Origin: Agapetus fuscipes
Taxonomy: Eukaryota; Arthropoda; Insecta; Trichoptera; Glossosomatidae
Direction: 5' to 3'
Assembly: GCA_951799405.1 (NCBI GenBank)
Contig: OX637346.1
Coordinates: 12,485,215 to 12,549,214, forward strand
Length of the DNA: 64,000 nucleotides
Position numbers and translations under genes: made by a program. Numbering within the stretch: the first letter of the stretch is position 1; each line of letters starts with the position of its first letter. Shown piece by piece: positions 20,314-31,259 of the stretch. The notes below the pieces were generated by a model. That model was given only the letters and a program-made list of their open reading frames with translations, was not told the DNA's origin and made no database searches.

Positions 20314-20551
20314 CTATAATCTAAGTAGCAAAGATATACTTACATTTAAGGCTCATATTACAAGCAGAGGCATGTAAGTTCGCGTTTACTCATGCTGCAT
20401 GTGTAGGTACATACAAAATAAGCCAATCCTCATATAAAAATAATATTTGTAGCTCATGCCGTTTTTCCCTGAAACCGGGGCGGTATTGGCTAAAGTGAAA
20501 CAAGTTTTCACAGCATTAGGGCTCAGCCTCATACCAACCTACAAGTCAAGG
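20314..20551 (-). repeat. Family A repeat, diverged
   Basis: Both ends are recognisable (CTATAATCTAAG and CCTACAAGTCAAGG). The internal GTTTTTCCCTGAAACCGGGG replaces the usual hairpin region. Confidence 0.8.
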
Positions 20552-20905
20552 GATAATAGTATGAAAACACAAGAAGTCATTCTCTGCGCTTCCACATGTT
20601 TATTACATTTTCAAAAAAAAAAGATCAATTTCCGTGGTTCTATATTTTGACACTGAAAGTTGATGTTGCTATTAAAATAATATCATTTTCATCCAAAGCA
20701 GTTTTTATTACAGTTCGACCTGATTCCCTAAATCGTCAAATTATGTCAATTTTCAGCTCGGGGCAATGAATATTTTACCGCATGCAATATTTTATCAGTC
20801 GCTTTCGAAAGCATTCAGAGTTTATCATTTTTGTAATGAAAGTAATTTAAAATTTTGTTTTCCTTTCGTTCCACAGCCACTCCGGCAAAGTTTCACCCGT
20901 CCCTA

Positions 20906-21065
20906 CACCCGAGCACAAAGCTTTCCGTTCAAAACTCAGCCACAAGCGTTAACCAAAAAAACGTATAGAAACTAAAAAAGCGTATCAAGTGAGCTTTTTA
21001 GTTTTCGTATATTTTTTTTGTAAAACGCTTTGGTTTAGTTTGAAAGTGTAGTTTTATACTTGGGG
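20906..21065. repeat. Family M palindromic MITE, good copy
   Basis: The left arm has AAGCGTTAACCAAAAAAACG and the right arm has TTTGTAAAACGCTTTGGTTT then GTTTTATACTTGGGG followed by TA. The centre AAGTGAGC is between the AAACTAAAAAA / TTTTTAGTTTT halves. Confidence 0.8.
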
Positions 21066-21241
21066 TAGTGAAATTGCTTTGAAATACTTATCCAAGTTGC
21101 ATTAACCGTTTCCCGTTCGCTAAAGTGGAGGAGTGTATTTGTTACATCAAGCGTTCCACCCTTTCTGCTTTATCTTGTCTTGAGGAAACCGCCCTTGATT
21201 AGTTTTTAATAGCCTGGCGGTATTTCAGTGTATCGGCTAGT

Positions 21242-21480
21242 CTATAATCTAAGTTGCAAAGAAATATTACATTAAAAATTCATATTAAATGCGTTCCAAT
21301 AAGCAGACACGTATAAGTACAAGTACACATGCCGCATGTGGACTTACAACATAAAAACCTCAGATGGACATAAGCCCTGCAACTCTAGCCGACCTTTCCT
21401 GAAATAGCGGTGACATTGGCAAAGTGAACCATGTTTTTACAGTATAGGTGGTCAGCCTTATTCCAACATGTAAGTCAAGG
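21242..21480 (-). repeat. Family A repeat
   Basis: Full-span, moderately diverged copy (GCCTTATTCCAACATGTAAG at the head end). Confidence 0.85.
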
Positions 21481-22283
21481 AAAATATGTGTATTCTCATT
21501 TTAGTCGCTGTTTATTAGGATTCCATACATTTTTTGTTAATTGTAAAATACTTGTGGTAGGTACTGCGCCAGTGTAAGTTAGTACTAGATACTTCTCTAA
21601 TAGAAGAAAGATCTATCTGAGTCGCTTTTCTCGTATCTTTTCTTTAATTGAAACTCTACGTCCGGCGCTATCGTGACAAAATCCAATTTATTTATGTGTT
21701 TATTGGGTTATCCCGTTTATAGCTCTTCCCTAATCGTTTACCTACCATAAAATAATGATTTATATTCCAAAGCAGCCCGTAGTTAAACACGAAGGCTTCG
21801 TACTCTAAAGATTTTCCGGTTACCCAAGTGTTTTTTCCTTTAAGCGTTTTCAGGAAAAAATATTTCAATCATTTTTTAATGTGAACCCTTTTTCTTCACG
21901 TGATAATTAATTGAAAAAAGTGTATGAAATGTATTGTCAACTACCTTTGACTGACAATAAAATTAATTTGTCTTTGGAGAGAAACAATGTTATTTATATC
22001 CATTGAATTCAATGTACTCGTATACAAAAGTTTATATACCTGAGGATGACCATATTGGTCGAAAACGTTAGTAGTTAATCTAAAATTTATTTTTTTAAAT
22101 TTATGATATTTTTGTGAAATATAAACAGTGTTTTAAAGTTAATAAGGTGTTATTTATTTATATAACAATCGAAAAAACATGAATTTTCACAGTGTTAATA
22201 CACAAACCATAAAAAATATAAAAGTTTATATCTTCCATGTCGCTACAATTGCATTTTAATGAGAGAAAACACGTCATGATATG
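21481..22283. other. No gene; one retroelement-like hairpin
   Basis: A+T-rich. It contains the CTGAGGA...GAAA hairpin at 22040-22064; otherwise empty. Confidence 0.4.
22030..22135 (+). repeat. Retroelement-like 3' fragment with CTGAGGA-stem-GAAA
   Basis: CTGAGGA (22040-22046), stem GACCA/TGGTC (22048-22052 / 22056-22060) and GAAA (22061-22064). Downstream, GTGAAATATAAACAGTG parallels GTGAAAATAAACTACG in the 63.7 kb locus, so the two are related tails. Confidence 0.45.
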
Positions 22284-22323
22284 TACTCGTGTATGCCATG
22301 TTTAAAAATGGCATACACGAGTA
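22284..22323. repeat. 16-bp perfect hairpin
   Basis: TACTCGTGTATGCCAT (22284-22299) pairs exactly with ATGGCATACACGAGTA (22308-22323) over an 8-base loop. Its right arm touches the A box of the tRNA-like unit that follows. Confidence 0.92.
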
Positions 22324-22395
22324 GCTTAGTATCCATAATCTATCTAGCTTGTCGTTAGCGGACGGTTGTGGGTTCGATTCCTGGCCAACACAAAA
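22320..22395 (+). repeat. tRNA-derived SINE head or tRNA pseudogene
   Basis: A-box-like TAGCTTAGTATC (22322-22333) and a perfect B box GGTTCGATTCC (22371-22381), 37 bp apart, then CTGGCCAACAC and an A-rich stretch. The spacing suits an internal RNA polymerase III promoter. No clean acceptor stem was found, so a functional tRNA is unlikely. Confidence 0.55.
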
Positions 22396-22499
22396 AAATC
22401 CTTAAATTTTCAATAGCAGAGGCTTGAGGTGTGATTCACAAAAAAACAACATTCACATTTTTTCCAATATAATATATTTACAACAGAAATAATGTCTGA

Positions 22500-22565
22500 C
22501 TCTCTTGGAGGAAATCGAACCCTATACCTCAAGGTATGAGTACAAGCGGTCTACGTCATTATCAG
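22500..22565 (-). repeat. tRNA-derived SINE-like head, converging on the previous one
   Basis: Minus-strand B box GGGTTCGATTTCC (22522-22510). The A box is poor (TAGACCGCTTG). With the 22320-22395 unit it forms a tail-to-tail pair. Confidence 0.45.
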
Positions 22566-23063
22566 ATCATATCAAATTCATAAACTTATATTTTTAATTA
22601 AACATACATATGCACAGCAACATCAATTTCATTTAGTTTTTTTTTTGTGTAGACGAAACGTCAGGCATCAGGTGTATCTGAGAGCGTGCTGGTGAAATGG
22701 TTTCTTTGGGTAGAGTTGCTCGCCGCTTCAATGGCTCCGAGACCGCGACAAATCACCCGAAAAATCGCCCCAAATAATATCGTGACAATTGCTCTACAAT
22801 TCTCCCGCCTACTTGTGCGCCAATACACGAGAAAAAGAACCTTCGTCTCGCAAGTCTGTCGAACGGTGACGGTGGGGTTTTTTTTCATCACCGCGTGGTA
22901 GGAAATTAATTTTTAAATCTTTTTTGTTACCTGGAAAAAGTATGGCAATTTTTATGTCATACATTTAAACTATTCAAAATGTCTTTTGATATTTTCTAGT
23001 ATAGTTTCTGTGTGTATTAACATTTTAAGAATAATCGATATATTTCTTTCTTCCACAAAAAAA
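22566..23063. other. GC-richer patch without a recognised gene
   Basis: 22650-22900 is less A+T-rich and has short open frames on both strands with no domain. It is flanked by A+T-rich DNA. Confidence 0.3.
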
Positions 23064-23202
23064 TGTATATTAACATTTAAGATTCATGTTTAATTCATTC
23101 CCGCAAGAAAACGCGTACAATTTTGCGCTTACACATGCTGTACGTTTACTGACGAAGTAAAATAAACTTTGGTCAGCCTCACACAACCCTACAAATCAAG
23201 GT
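23064..23202 (-). repeat. Family A repeat with internal deletion
   Basis: The tail half (TTAACATTTAAGATTCATG...TTGCGCTTACACATGC) is joined directly to the head (GGTCAGCCTCACACAACCC). The hairpin region is lost. Confidence 0.75.
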
Positions 23203-24644
23203 GACAATAAGTTAATGTTCTTTCAGAAAAAAATACTTTAAAATAATTGGTTTTCATGAGCTTATTATTTGCATTTTGATAAATATTCAATTTCCTTTGT
23301 GCTTCAACTACATTCAATTTTCTTGGAAACTTGGGCATGTGAGACTTGTGTATAAACTCTCTGAAATCTAAATATAACTTTCTGATACATATACATGTAT
23401 GAATAGAAACAGTCTTAGGTATTATCTTGTTAATCCTAAGTTTGTAACAGTACCTACCTACATCAAAGCCCTGCTGTTCAGTCGATACTTGATAAAGTTA
23501 TCCTTTTATTATATCTAATTAAAAATATATGAACTTACTTGGTAGTCACAAGAATACCACTTTTTTTTCGTACAATTTACTGACGTGGTGAGAAGTTGGT
23601 GTAAGGTCGACTCCGAATAATACTGCGATGAATCAAAACTTAGTCTTGTATAGAAATAATATTTCATCCACATGTCACTTTACGGTCGTCCGATTGACAT
23701 TAAATTTATTATTAGTTTCGTCGTACGTACAATTCAACATACAAGTCGCTCCTAATACTCGATTCATACATACAGTCACCCATACATGCCATTTATGCAT
23801 GTAAAAAGTATACATGTAAAGTATGCATGTAAAAGAAATAAATCGTATTTGGATGGAAGGGAAACTCATAGAACGGCTCTTATTCATCTCTTTGTAGTCG
23901 ACGTTAAAACTATGAGAATCGGTTGTTTTCACGAATTACTCCTTCGCCAAACTGCCTATTTATGGAACGAGTTACTGGCATCTGTGTTCCTACCCCAATT
24001 TAACATTTTTCCATTCAAAGTTAATATCAATCGCCACTTCCTTTCAGTGTCTTGAAGCAAAGTTCAGTAATTTGATTTAAAATAACCAAATTCTGTTTTA
24101 AAGTTTTTTTTAGCCATTAGATTAAACTATTCAGAAACATAGAAATATTGAGATTTTCTATTGGAACGGAATAAATGACATGGCATTCCATATATATATA
24201 TATATATATGTGATTTTTAAAGAATGGATCAATTTTAAGGATTGCCTTGGATAGGGAGACATGGCTAAAATATGGATAAACATTTCTGCAAACTGCATAG
24301 GATTCAAACAAAGTAGTAATAAAATGTCAACTCTTGATAACAATAAATTATTGGTAAAATTAAAAGGACAACCGTCAAAAATAAAATCATCTATATCAGT
24401 TTCCTCATAATCCACTTACGTTATTTTTTCAGTGCACAAAAATGTCACACAGGAGTGATCGCGTCTAGCGGGTCTAACGTGCAAAGCCATTTTCCTAAGT
24501 TGCAAACATTAATCATACAAACTCTCAACTTATAAATTAATTCCCTCCTATTGAGTGTTCTTGGGGAGACTCTTTATACACGGTTACATTAATAATTTCG
24601 GGCGTACGTTGTTTCGCATCAGAACCCTTCAACTTGCACGGTTA
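23203..24644. other. No gene; (AT)n at 24190-24210
   Basis: A+T-rich DNA with a short ATATATAT run and GCATGTAAA-type short repeats near 23795-23835. Confidence 0.4.
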
Positions 24645-24768
24645 ATGTCAAGTTGTACCAAAAATACACAGAAACTAACTCGCTCCCTTGATGCGCTGGT
24701 TCAGCTTTCATACATTTTATGAATAACGGTACAGTTGAGTTTAAACAGTGTTTTATATACTTGGAGTA
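24645..24768. repeat. Family M palindromic MITE
   Basis: The arms GTACCAAAAATACACAGAAAC and GAGTTTAAACAGTGTTTTATA-CTTGGAG face each other around CTTGATGCGCTGG. The left terminus is eroded. Confidence 0.6.
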
Positions 24769-25178
24769 CAGACTTTCTAAGTTGTAACTTTTCCCGTAGT
24801 AACAATGTGTCGTTCGTAAGAGTTTTGGGGGGAAAGTGTCAACTTTTCGCCTTTATGCTTGTAACAAACGGAGTATGAGCCAAACACAATTGGCAACTAA
24901 ATCTGTCGATATCCTGTGTGTTACCTACTACTTACATGCTTATAAAATGTGTTTACACACGATGCAATAAATTTTACAGGTTATATATTTTTTCACACAC
25001 TTTTTCGGGAAAATCGTTGAAGAAGTAGAATCGCCCAAAATGAATGAAATGTAAAATTTACGTAATTGAAGGCATGGTGGAAATAAAAAATTCCGAATAC
25101 TTAATTTTTCCGTAGAAAGTACCGGAAGGGATAATCAAAATATTTTTTTTATCATAATAAAAAATTTACACGTCGTTT

Positions 25179-25393
25179 TTGACTTATGTATACAGCTATT
25201 ATGTAGGCTAAGACACTAATCACTCTTACTGTAAAAAAAAAAGTCCCATTTTTCAATGACACACCGGTTTCAGGGAATGTTGACAAGAGTTTCAGAGTGT
25301 ACATTTAAGTATGTAAGTAAACTTAGAGTCTTTTCTTATAAGGAGCTTATGAACCATTAATTTGAAATATTACAATATCTTTGCAATTTAGAG
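25179..25393 (+). repeat. Family A repeat, old copy
   Basis: Recognisable by TACTGTAAAAAA, GGTTTCAGGGAATGTTGACAA and the end ATCTTTGCAATTTAGA. Many substitutions. Confidence 0.65.
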
Positions 25394-25685
25394 AAGTTTT
25401 CGGCAAACAAAACTAAAATATCCCACATTAAAACTAGGATTTATTTCAAGGAATCGTGAGTGACATAAGAAACACGTTGTTGAAAAAAAAAACGTGGAAA
25501 TCTAAATTGATTAAAATATTGAAAACATGACAACAAATTCAGTTACGGCCAAGTGACCAAAATAGATTACGTTGAAATTGTAATCGATAGTATTACGGTG
25601 AGATTTTTGCTCCTCATCGCACTGTAAATGTCAAGGTTTTAATTTTACATTTTCCGCTCCATTGTCCATTACCATCTTATCCGTA

Positions 25686-25813
25686 ACCCAAGTATACAAC
25701 TCATCGTTAAAACTCAACCAAAGCGTTTTATCAAAAATGCATTGAAAATAAAACGCTCACTAGAGGCGCTGTTGACATTTTCATTCAGCTTAATAAACGC
25801 TAGTTTTATACCT
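25686..25813. repeat. Family M palindromic MITE, good copy
   Basis: AACCCAAGTATACAAC, AAACTCAACCAAAGCGTTTTA, the centre CTCACTAGAGGCGCTG, then AATAAACGCTAGTTTTATA. Confidence 0.75.
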
Positions 25814-25905
25814 GCCTTTGTGACGTGCGTCTCGCTTCACAAATTCGTCATTGTACTACGATGACTATTGGATCGGACCCATAGTGAGGTCGGTCATTTA
25901 CATGA

Positions 25906-26056
25906 ACCAAGTACAAAACTTTACATTTGAATTAACTATGGTGTTTTACCACAAATGTAAAGAAACTTAAACAGCCACTCTAGTGATCGTTTTAGTTAAG
26001 CTACAATTTTTGTTTAACGCTATGATTAAGTTAAAACGTAAAGATATACACTTGGG
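25906..26056. repeat. Family M palindromic MITE
   Basis: Left ACCAAGTACAAAAC and right ATATACACTTGGG followed by TA. The centre is CCACTCTAGTGATCG. Confidence 0.7.
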
Positions 26057-26149
26057 TACGGTGGCAGTTGATTACTTACCTGTATCATTGAACCAGTACT
26101 TATTCCAACTACGTTTGTGTTCCACCATCAGAATTGTATGAGAAACGTA

Positions 26150-26240
26150 CATGGCACCTCTGTGGATAGTTTTAGTTTCTACACTTTTTCGATAAAACGC
26201 GCTTATGGTTGAGTTTAAAAGTAATGTTGTATACTTAGGG
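26150..26240. repeat. Family M MITE, right half
   Basis: TTTTAGTTTCTACACTTTTT then GGTTGAGTTTAAAAG and TATACTTAGGG; the left arm is mostly lost. It is the third M copy within 600 bp. Confidence 0.6.
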
Positions 26241-27920
26241 CAAAGCTCGCAGGTGCTGTCCGTTTTAATTATACACATTACGCACCGGCAGGTTTTTTTT
26301 CAGACCGGAAATCGACTCGTCAGTTGAAAGAAAGTTGTTTAACTTCTCTAGGTATTCTAATACACGTCCATCCGGCGATGGAAGATTGAATGATCTGACA
26401 GCGTTTCGAACTCGCCCAAGTTCAATGTCTAGATTAGTTTAACCTTACGAAGTTCCGGAATGTTTGCAGAAACTTTTGTTCTTCTTCACCTTTACGTCGA
26501 TTATTAAAAATCGCATTAACTGAAAAAAAAATTAAGTATATAACAGCATTGATTAATTTATTTTATTTCTTTGTACGCATTAGTTGTGCCATGTTTTGTA
26601 ATCGGGGATTTTTTGTCTCGACGTAAAAGAATGGGATCCTTCAGGATTCTAAGTATTCAAAGCCTGATGATCATATATTGGTATCATACAGGGCTACTCT
26701 CATCACATTTGATCCATAGCTGACACATACATCATCGTTTTTTTTTGCATGGAAAATTCACGAAAGGTGGCGGTTAAACCATAGATTTGCTGTGTGTGAA
26801 TAACGCCAATAGGTCTCAGACACATGAAGGCAATATTTGTGGACGGAAAACCTTCATATCTTGCAAAATTTATATTCGTTAAGATGAGCATTCCATACAA
26901 TATTTCCGTTTCATAGATAAAACATAATTTTGGTTACTTTTTTATTCCAACGTGTACAATAGACATTTTTACTAAAAGTCATTAGATAATCTTTTTTAGA
27001 GTGTTCAATGATGTTCCCTTTCTTTTTTAAAACAAATAAATCAAAGTAATCCTATGGTAATGGTTTCATAAGCTGACATGTATAAAGGTCAGGACTGAAA
27101 TCGTTCGTACGTTTATGATTGTAAACCGCTTGAACATGGTAGAGTTAAAGAGGCAGTGATATTATACTTTGTAGTCTTGGCATCTCGGTAGCGTCTCTTG
27201 GTCCGAGTCTCGCTTCAGGCCGTTTCTAAATATAATCTACAACTCCGAAATGAATAAATCATTCCGTTTGTTTTGGAGAGTTATCCTTTTGCAAAAGTTC
27301 GTCTGAGAATGGCGCTGGGGACTGTGAAAATATGTACTCGGAAATAAAGAGGCTGCTGTCCCAGTCTCGGGGAACTTCTGCGAGATTACATCTGATTTGT
27401 TTAAAGTTTCATATCTTAATCTGGTACACCGCATTCCCGTTTTATATATATCTGAACGCAATTAAAGTACAAATTAAACATCTGCAAAAAGTAAAGCATT
27501 GAATCTGTATTCTCCTTGTGACGTTTTGTGAAGGGAATATTGGTTGTTACTCTTAATTCCTGTCGTTCGTTTTGCCTCTTTCACGCACATGTTACTTAGG
27601 AGGAAGCGTTGTACAGGCAGAGTTCTCTACCTGCTTCGCAAAGAGCACCATTTCCGAATCTATCTAATTCATAAAGTACCTACATTTATTAATTACAATA
27701 ATACATTACACCCTTTATGACGGAATCTGAAGCCAGCAAAGCATTGAATCCCAATTTCGTGTGTCAGTATCTATGGTCCTCGACATAAGTGGCTGTAAAA
27801 AGAAAGGAGATTTCAACTTCATTTTGAAATCCGCTCAGCATATTATAATATCATTCTGTGAATTTTCAATACAAACACAATTTCCGATATTGGTAAAGCG
27901 TCACATAAGCGAGCTGTTTT
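26241..27920. other. No gene or matched repeat
   Basis: A+T-rich DNA. Open frames here are short and lack motifs. Confidence 0.4.
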
Positions 27921-28054
27921 GCAAGTATAAAACATAACGCTGAAATTCTACAGTAAAATTGTATCAAAAACGTAAACGCTCACTTGAAGATTTGTTGTAG
28001 TTTTTTTGGAAAACGGAATGTTTGCGTTTACACGTAACGTTTCACACTTGCGGG
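27921..28054. repeat. Family M palindromic MITE
   Basis: GCAAGTATAAAACATAACGC, the centre CGCTCACTTGAAGATTTG, then GTTTCACACTTGCGGG. Confidence 0.65.
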
Positions 28055-28069
28055 AGCGCTAGTCCCATG

Positions 28070-28250
28070 TGCTAACAGCTTATAGTTACTTTGCGGCGTC
28101 CAATACTTGGCAGCTCCTACACCGCGATCTCATGCAACTGCACCAGCAAGCCACATTATCGGGGGGAACGTCTCCCTCCTGTCACTGTGTGGTCTCCTCA
28201 CCCCGCCACCTCTTCGTCCTCCTGTTTTCCTTCTCACATCAGCCTTTTAA
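28070..28250. other. GC-richer C/T-rich island
   Basis: Similar in composition to 17935-18292 and 62820-62950 and, like the latter, directly downstream of a family M copy. Two plus-strand frames stay open but show no domain. Confidence 0.3.
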
Positions 28251-28479
28251 GTATAAATCTAGTTAGTTGTGGTGTGGCGATAGGCTCGCACACTTCATTA
28301 GTTAAAGCTCAGTGGTGCTTAAAACTAAGGTCCGTGAGAACCTAAAAAGGGATCCGCAGGAGGGGCATGCAGCATACGTAAAAATAAACTGACAGCTGTA
28401 GAGAATGCTTTTAGATGTCAAGAGTGTATGTTTAGATTGAAATAGCTTGATATTTTGCATCTAATGATAAAAAAAACAG

Positions 28480-28629
28480 TCAATTTGGTATCTGGTTGAG
28501 ATGAAATAATTGAAGTGATGCCTTATCAAAATCAGACAGTTGAAGTCGTTCCTGGTCGAAACCAAACAATCAAACTAGTCCCAGGTCGAAAGAAAACAAT
28601 CAATGTGGTCCTTGTTGGATAACAAATCG
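28480..28629. repeat. Five tandem 30-bp units
   Basis: Units start at 28480, 28510, 28540, 28570 and 28600, all beginning T(C/T)AA. Example core: CCTGGTCGAAACCAAACAA. Unit length is a multiple of three; read on the minus strand the better units give a decapeptide pattern like IVWFRPGTTS, but stops occur in one unit. Confidence 0.75.
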
Positions 28630-28880
28630 CTGCCTCAGTTCTTGTTTATCGTATACGCCATTGAGAAAAATTTACGTGAGCAATGTTTGCATGTGTACTG
28701 GACCAATGTGTCTTATGAAAACAAGAAATTTATTTAAAAAATATTTAAAAGAACTCTCACATTATCGAGTTTTACGGTTTTTCTTAGCTCAGAGTGTGTA
28801 GAATTTGATTCATAAGACAACTGCATGAAAAAGTCATATTTGACAAGATTGGCGTATACGATAATCAAGAACTGAGGGAG
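28630..28880. repeat. Foldback of ~250 bp with 31-bp arms
   Basis: 28630-28660 and 28850-28880 are complementary at 29 of 31 positions (core CAGTTCTTG, TATCGTATACGCCA). Inner GTCTTATGAA / TTCATAAGAC segments also pair. It abuts the 30-bp tandem array. Confidence 0.8.
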
Positions 28881-28916
28881 CGAAATATCAAAGTGATCAC
28901 TAGTCTAGCACTGAAA

Positions 28917-29014
28917 GGCCCAGTATTTTCAACGTTATCATAGCGACTTTATACTGAATGGTGGGTATTTTTTTTATCAGCTTAAAGTCACATATTATAG
29001 CGTTGAAAATACCG
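28917..29014 (+). repeat. Family E MITE
   Basis: GGCCCAGTATTTTCAACGTT at the left faces AGCGTTGAAAATACCGTGC at the right. It shares GACTTTATACTGAATG with the copy at 61.7 kb. Confidence 0.75.
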
Positions 29015-29374
29015 TGCATAAACAAAGCAATCACTGCGTTGATTTGTTCAAAATTTTACGAACTAGGAATTTGGTCGAAAAAGGTTAAGAAGCGTGTTAT
29101 TTCCCATTTAGGCTTGTGTGCTCCGGGTATCATTAAGAGGTTTTCTTGGCTCGTGGCTGCAATAAGCCACTGGGTCTCGCTATCTGGAGTAAGTAATGAC
29201 TCCAAAAAGAGGCCTGTCTGCCAACTTTAAAATGAACTGCCCGTGTGGAATGCCCGCCATTACTTGCGGTGGACCTATTTCTGTTGACACCGAATCAGGG
29301 GATGACACATTACCCACATAACCAGAAAAACTTCCAGCTTTAATGCCTTCATCATATTCATAAAATGATCACAG

Positions 29375-29415
29375 CTAGCCGTAGTCTAATGGTTATCTCC
29401 GTCGATGGATCAGAA
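29375..29415 (+). repeat. tRNA-like head fragment
   Basis: CCGTAGTCTAATGGTTATCT (29389-29408) carries an A box TAGTCTAATGG and resembles the D-arm region of tRNA-Val/Asp. No B box follows, so it is a fragment. Confidence 0.4.
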
Positions 29416-29506
29416 GTTACTTACTAAGCGCAGATCAATGCAAGAAAAAATGATCATTCATTTTCTAAAATCCTCTAAGGACTATGATAAATAGATTGTC
29501 TCCGTA

Positions 29507-29590
29507 TTTGCAATCTATATTTCAACATTTAAGAATTAATGCAATCAAGTTCGCGCTTACACATGCTTCATGTGTACTAACTTAAAAAAA
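29507..29590 (-). repeat. Family A fragment (tail half)
   Basis: TGCAATCTATATTTCAACATTTAAG and AAGTTCGCGCTTACACATGC identify the distal half; the head is absent. Confidence 0.6.
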
Positions 29591-29977
29591 ACAGTGTTAA
29601 CGATTCAAATTTCACATGGTGAATAATACCCATTGTAATTGAGAAGGTTGTATTTGAGTTAAAGCTGACTTTTAATTACCGAACCCGCACTGGTTCTTAA
29701 AGTGTGAAAAACCAAAAACCACGATACATTTATCTTTAATAGCAATGTTACTTAAGGTGGGAAACACGCAACAACAAAACAAGGGAATCCATTTATTTAT
29801 TTTTTATGTAAAATCCTGACTTACCTCAATCACAGAGGGGCAACTTTTTCGTTGTGTTTTGTTTGTCTGTGGGGGCGTGAAGTGCAGAATAATTGTGTTG
29901 TATATCGGCCCGCATCGCTCCCCCAGCGCGCCAGGGGCGTTATATCTCCTGCATCATTTATCCAGCATCCGCCCAAG

Positions 29978-30023
29978 GTGACAGGTTAAAACGGCACAAC
30001 GACAAAACGACACGCAACAAAAA
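29978..30023 (-). repeat. FB-type element end fragment
   Basis: GGTGACAGGTTAAAACGGCAC followed by AACGACAAAACGACAC matches the complement of the right end of FB1 (9310-9348). Confidence 0.65.
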
Positions 30024-30440
30024 TGCGTTGACGAGAGAGGGTGGACACTGAGGTCAGCGCCAACCATTGGCAGCACCCTAACCCCCGTATTCACGATCAA
30101 AACTGGCACTTCCTTAAGGGCAAACCAGCGCTTAGATTGGGGAAATTCATTTCAAGAACAATACTTAAGGTAAAATTAGCGCTTAAGCGCTCCAAAAACT
30201 AGCACTCAGGTAAGTAAGGTCGACACGTATATTAACCAACGCTTAAGCGCTGTCAAAATATTCCGTCATATTTCATTGTTATCACATTTTTTGTTTGATT
30301 GTGAATTTACATGAAAAAATGAATTCTTACTATAAACATGATTTTTACAAGTGTATTAACATTGTTTTGACGAGTTCATTTACATTGCTTGACCATCAGA
30401 ATTGGGTTTGTTCTCCGGTATGGTCTAGGACCATACTGCA

Positions 30441-30662
30441 ATGACAGATGAACTGTCAAAATATTCCGCCGTATTTCATCAGCACAGTTTTTGTTTGGTT
30501 GTGAATTATTTACATAAAATAATGAATTCTTTCGATACAGTTGACTTCAACGAGAATAATAACATTGTTTTGTTCAAAAATAGTGTCCCAAGAAAATATA
30601 TCAGAGACTGTAAAGACCCATTTACGTATTACGAAGAGGAAGAATTTAGAAGACGTTTTTGA
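30441..30662 (+). pseudogene. Harbinger transposase N-terminal remnant
   Basis: The plausible natural start is the ATG at 30522 (codon 28 of this open frame). From there 46 residues end with RKYIRDCKDPFTYYEEEEF and RRRF, the conserved block that precedes the helix-turn-helix of HARBI1-like transposases (R..R.dPf..y.eeEFrrRFR). The frame stops at TGA 30660-30662, and the catalytic D-D-E region is missing, so the protein would be inactive. The sequence upstream of codon 28 repeats an earlier segment of the element. Confidence 0.85.
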
Positions 30663-30702
30663 TTGAAAAAATGCGTCGTTCTGTATACAGTTTTGCCGTT
30701 GC

Positions 30703-30816
30703 TCATTGAGGGTTGCAAAGCCAACGATTTCTTCGATCTGTTATTTTATCTTCTATTACAGGTTTTTCTTTAATCAGAGCCACCAGCAGCTCCTTTTCCG
30801 CTGGAGAAAACAACAT
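30703..30816 (-). pseudogene. Harbinger Myb/SANT-like accessory protein, N-terminal remnant
   Basis: ATG at 30816 (minus strand) opens 37 codons: MLFSPAEKELLVALIKEKP, then VIEDKITD and a short basic end, TGA at 30705-30703. The pattern F..aEke.LveLi.ekpviE.k.tD is the first helix region of the Myb/SANT-like proteins that help Harbinger transposase enter the nucleus and bind DNA. The rest of the trihelix is gone. It faces the transposase remnant tail to tail, and the deletion lies between or beyond them. Confidence 0.75.
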
Positions 30817-31259
30817 CTTTTTGGCGCTGAAATCGATCAAAACACTTTACATTGGATATTACATAAATGTATTTTTAAAAACTAATAGAAATTGTAAACA
30901 AACAAATTCGTACTTACGGCTTACTTAAAGTAGTAATTGCGTTATACGTACTTATTTGTTGTCAAGTTTTATGCAAAGTTGATATGACATTGAAATTTGA
31001 AAGAGGCGGCAATGATAAGAGTGAAGTACGCCGAATATCGGTCGGAAGGTACTGACCAATTACAGAGCTGGGTTTTTTCGAGAGCCAATGACAAACCCGT
31101 ACGTCTCCTGGGGGTTGGGCACTACGCTGATTACTGCTTGAGTGTTCTTTGTGAAACAAAACGCTCCAGAATGTCGACCCTTGAGTAAGTGTAGCGCTTG
31201 AGTAAGGCACTTAAATCAGTTTTGATCGTGAATACGGGGGTAAAGCTTCCGAGATAAAG

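Larger units (their letters stand above)
30082..31240. mobile_element. PIF/Harbinger element, internally deleted
   Basis: A perfect 24-bp TIR: 30082-30105 begins CCCCCGTATTCACGATCAAA and 31217-31240 is its exact complement. The flanks are TAA on both sides (30079-30081 and 31241-31243), the 3-bp target duplication of this superfamily. Palindromic AGCGCTTAAGCGCT words lie just inside the left end. It keeps the starts of the two genes typical of the superfamily, a DDE transposase and a Myb/SANT-like partner, on opposite strands. About 85 bp (from 30250) is directly duplicated at 30453. Confidence 0.93.

Noticed and set aside
22320..22395. Functional tRNA gene
   Set aside because: A and B boxes are present but no paired acceptor stem or plausible cloverleaf could be drawn.
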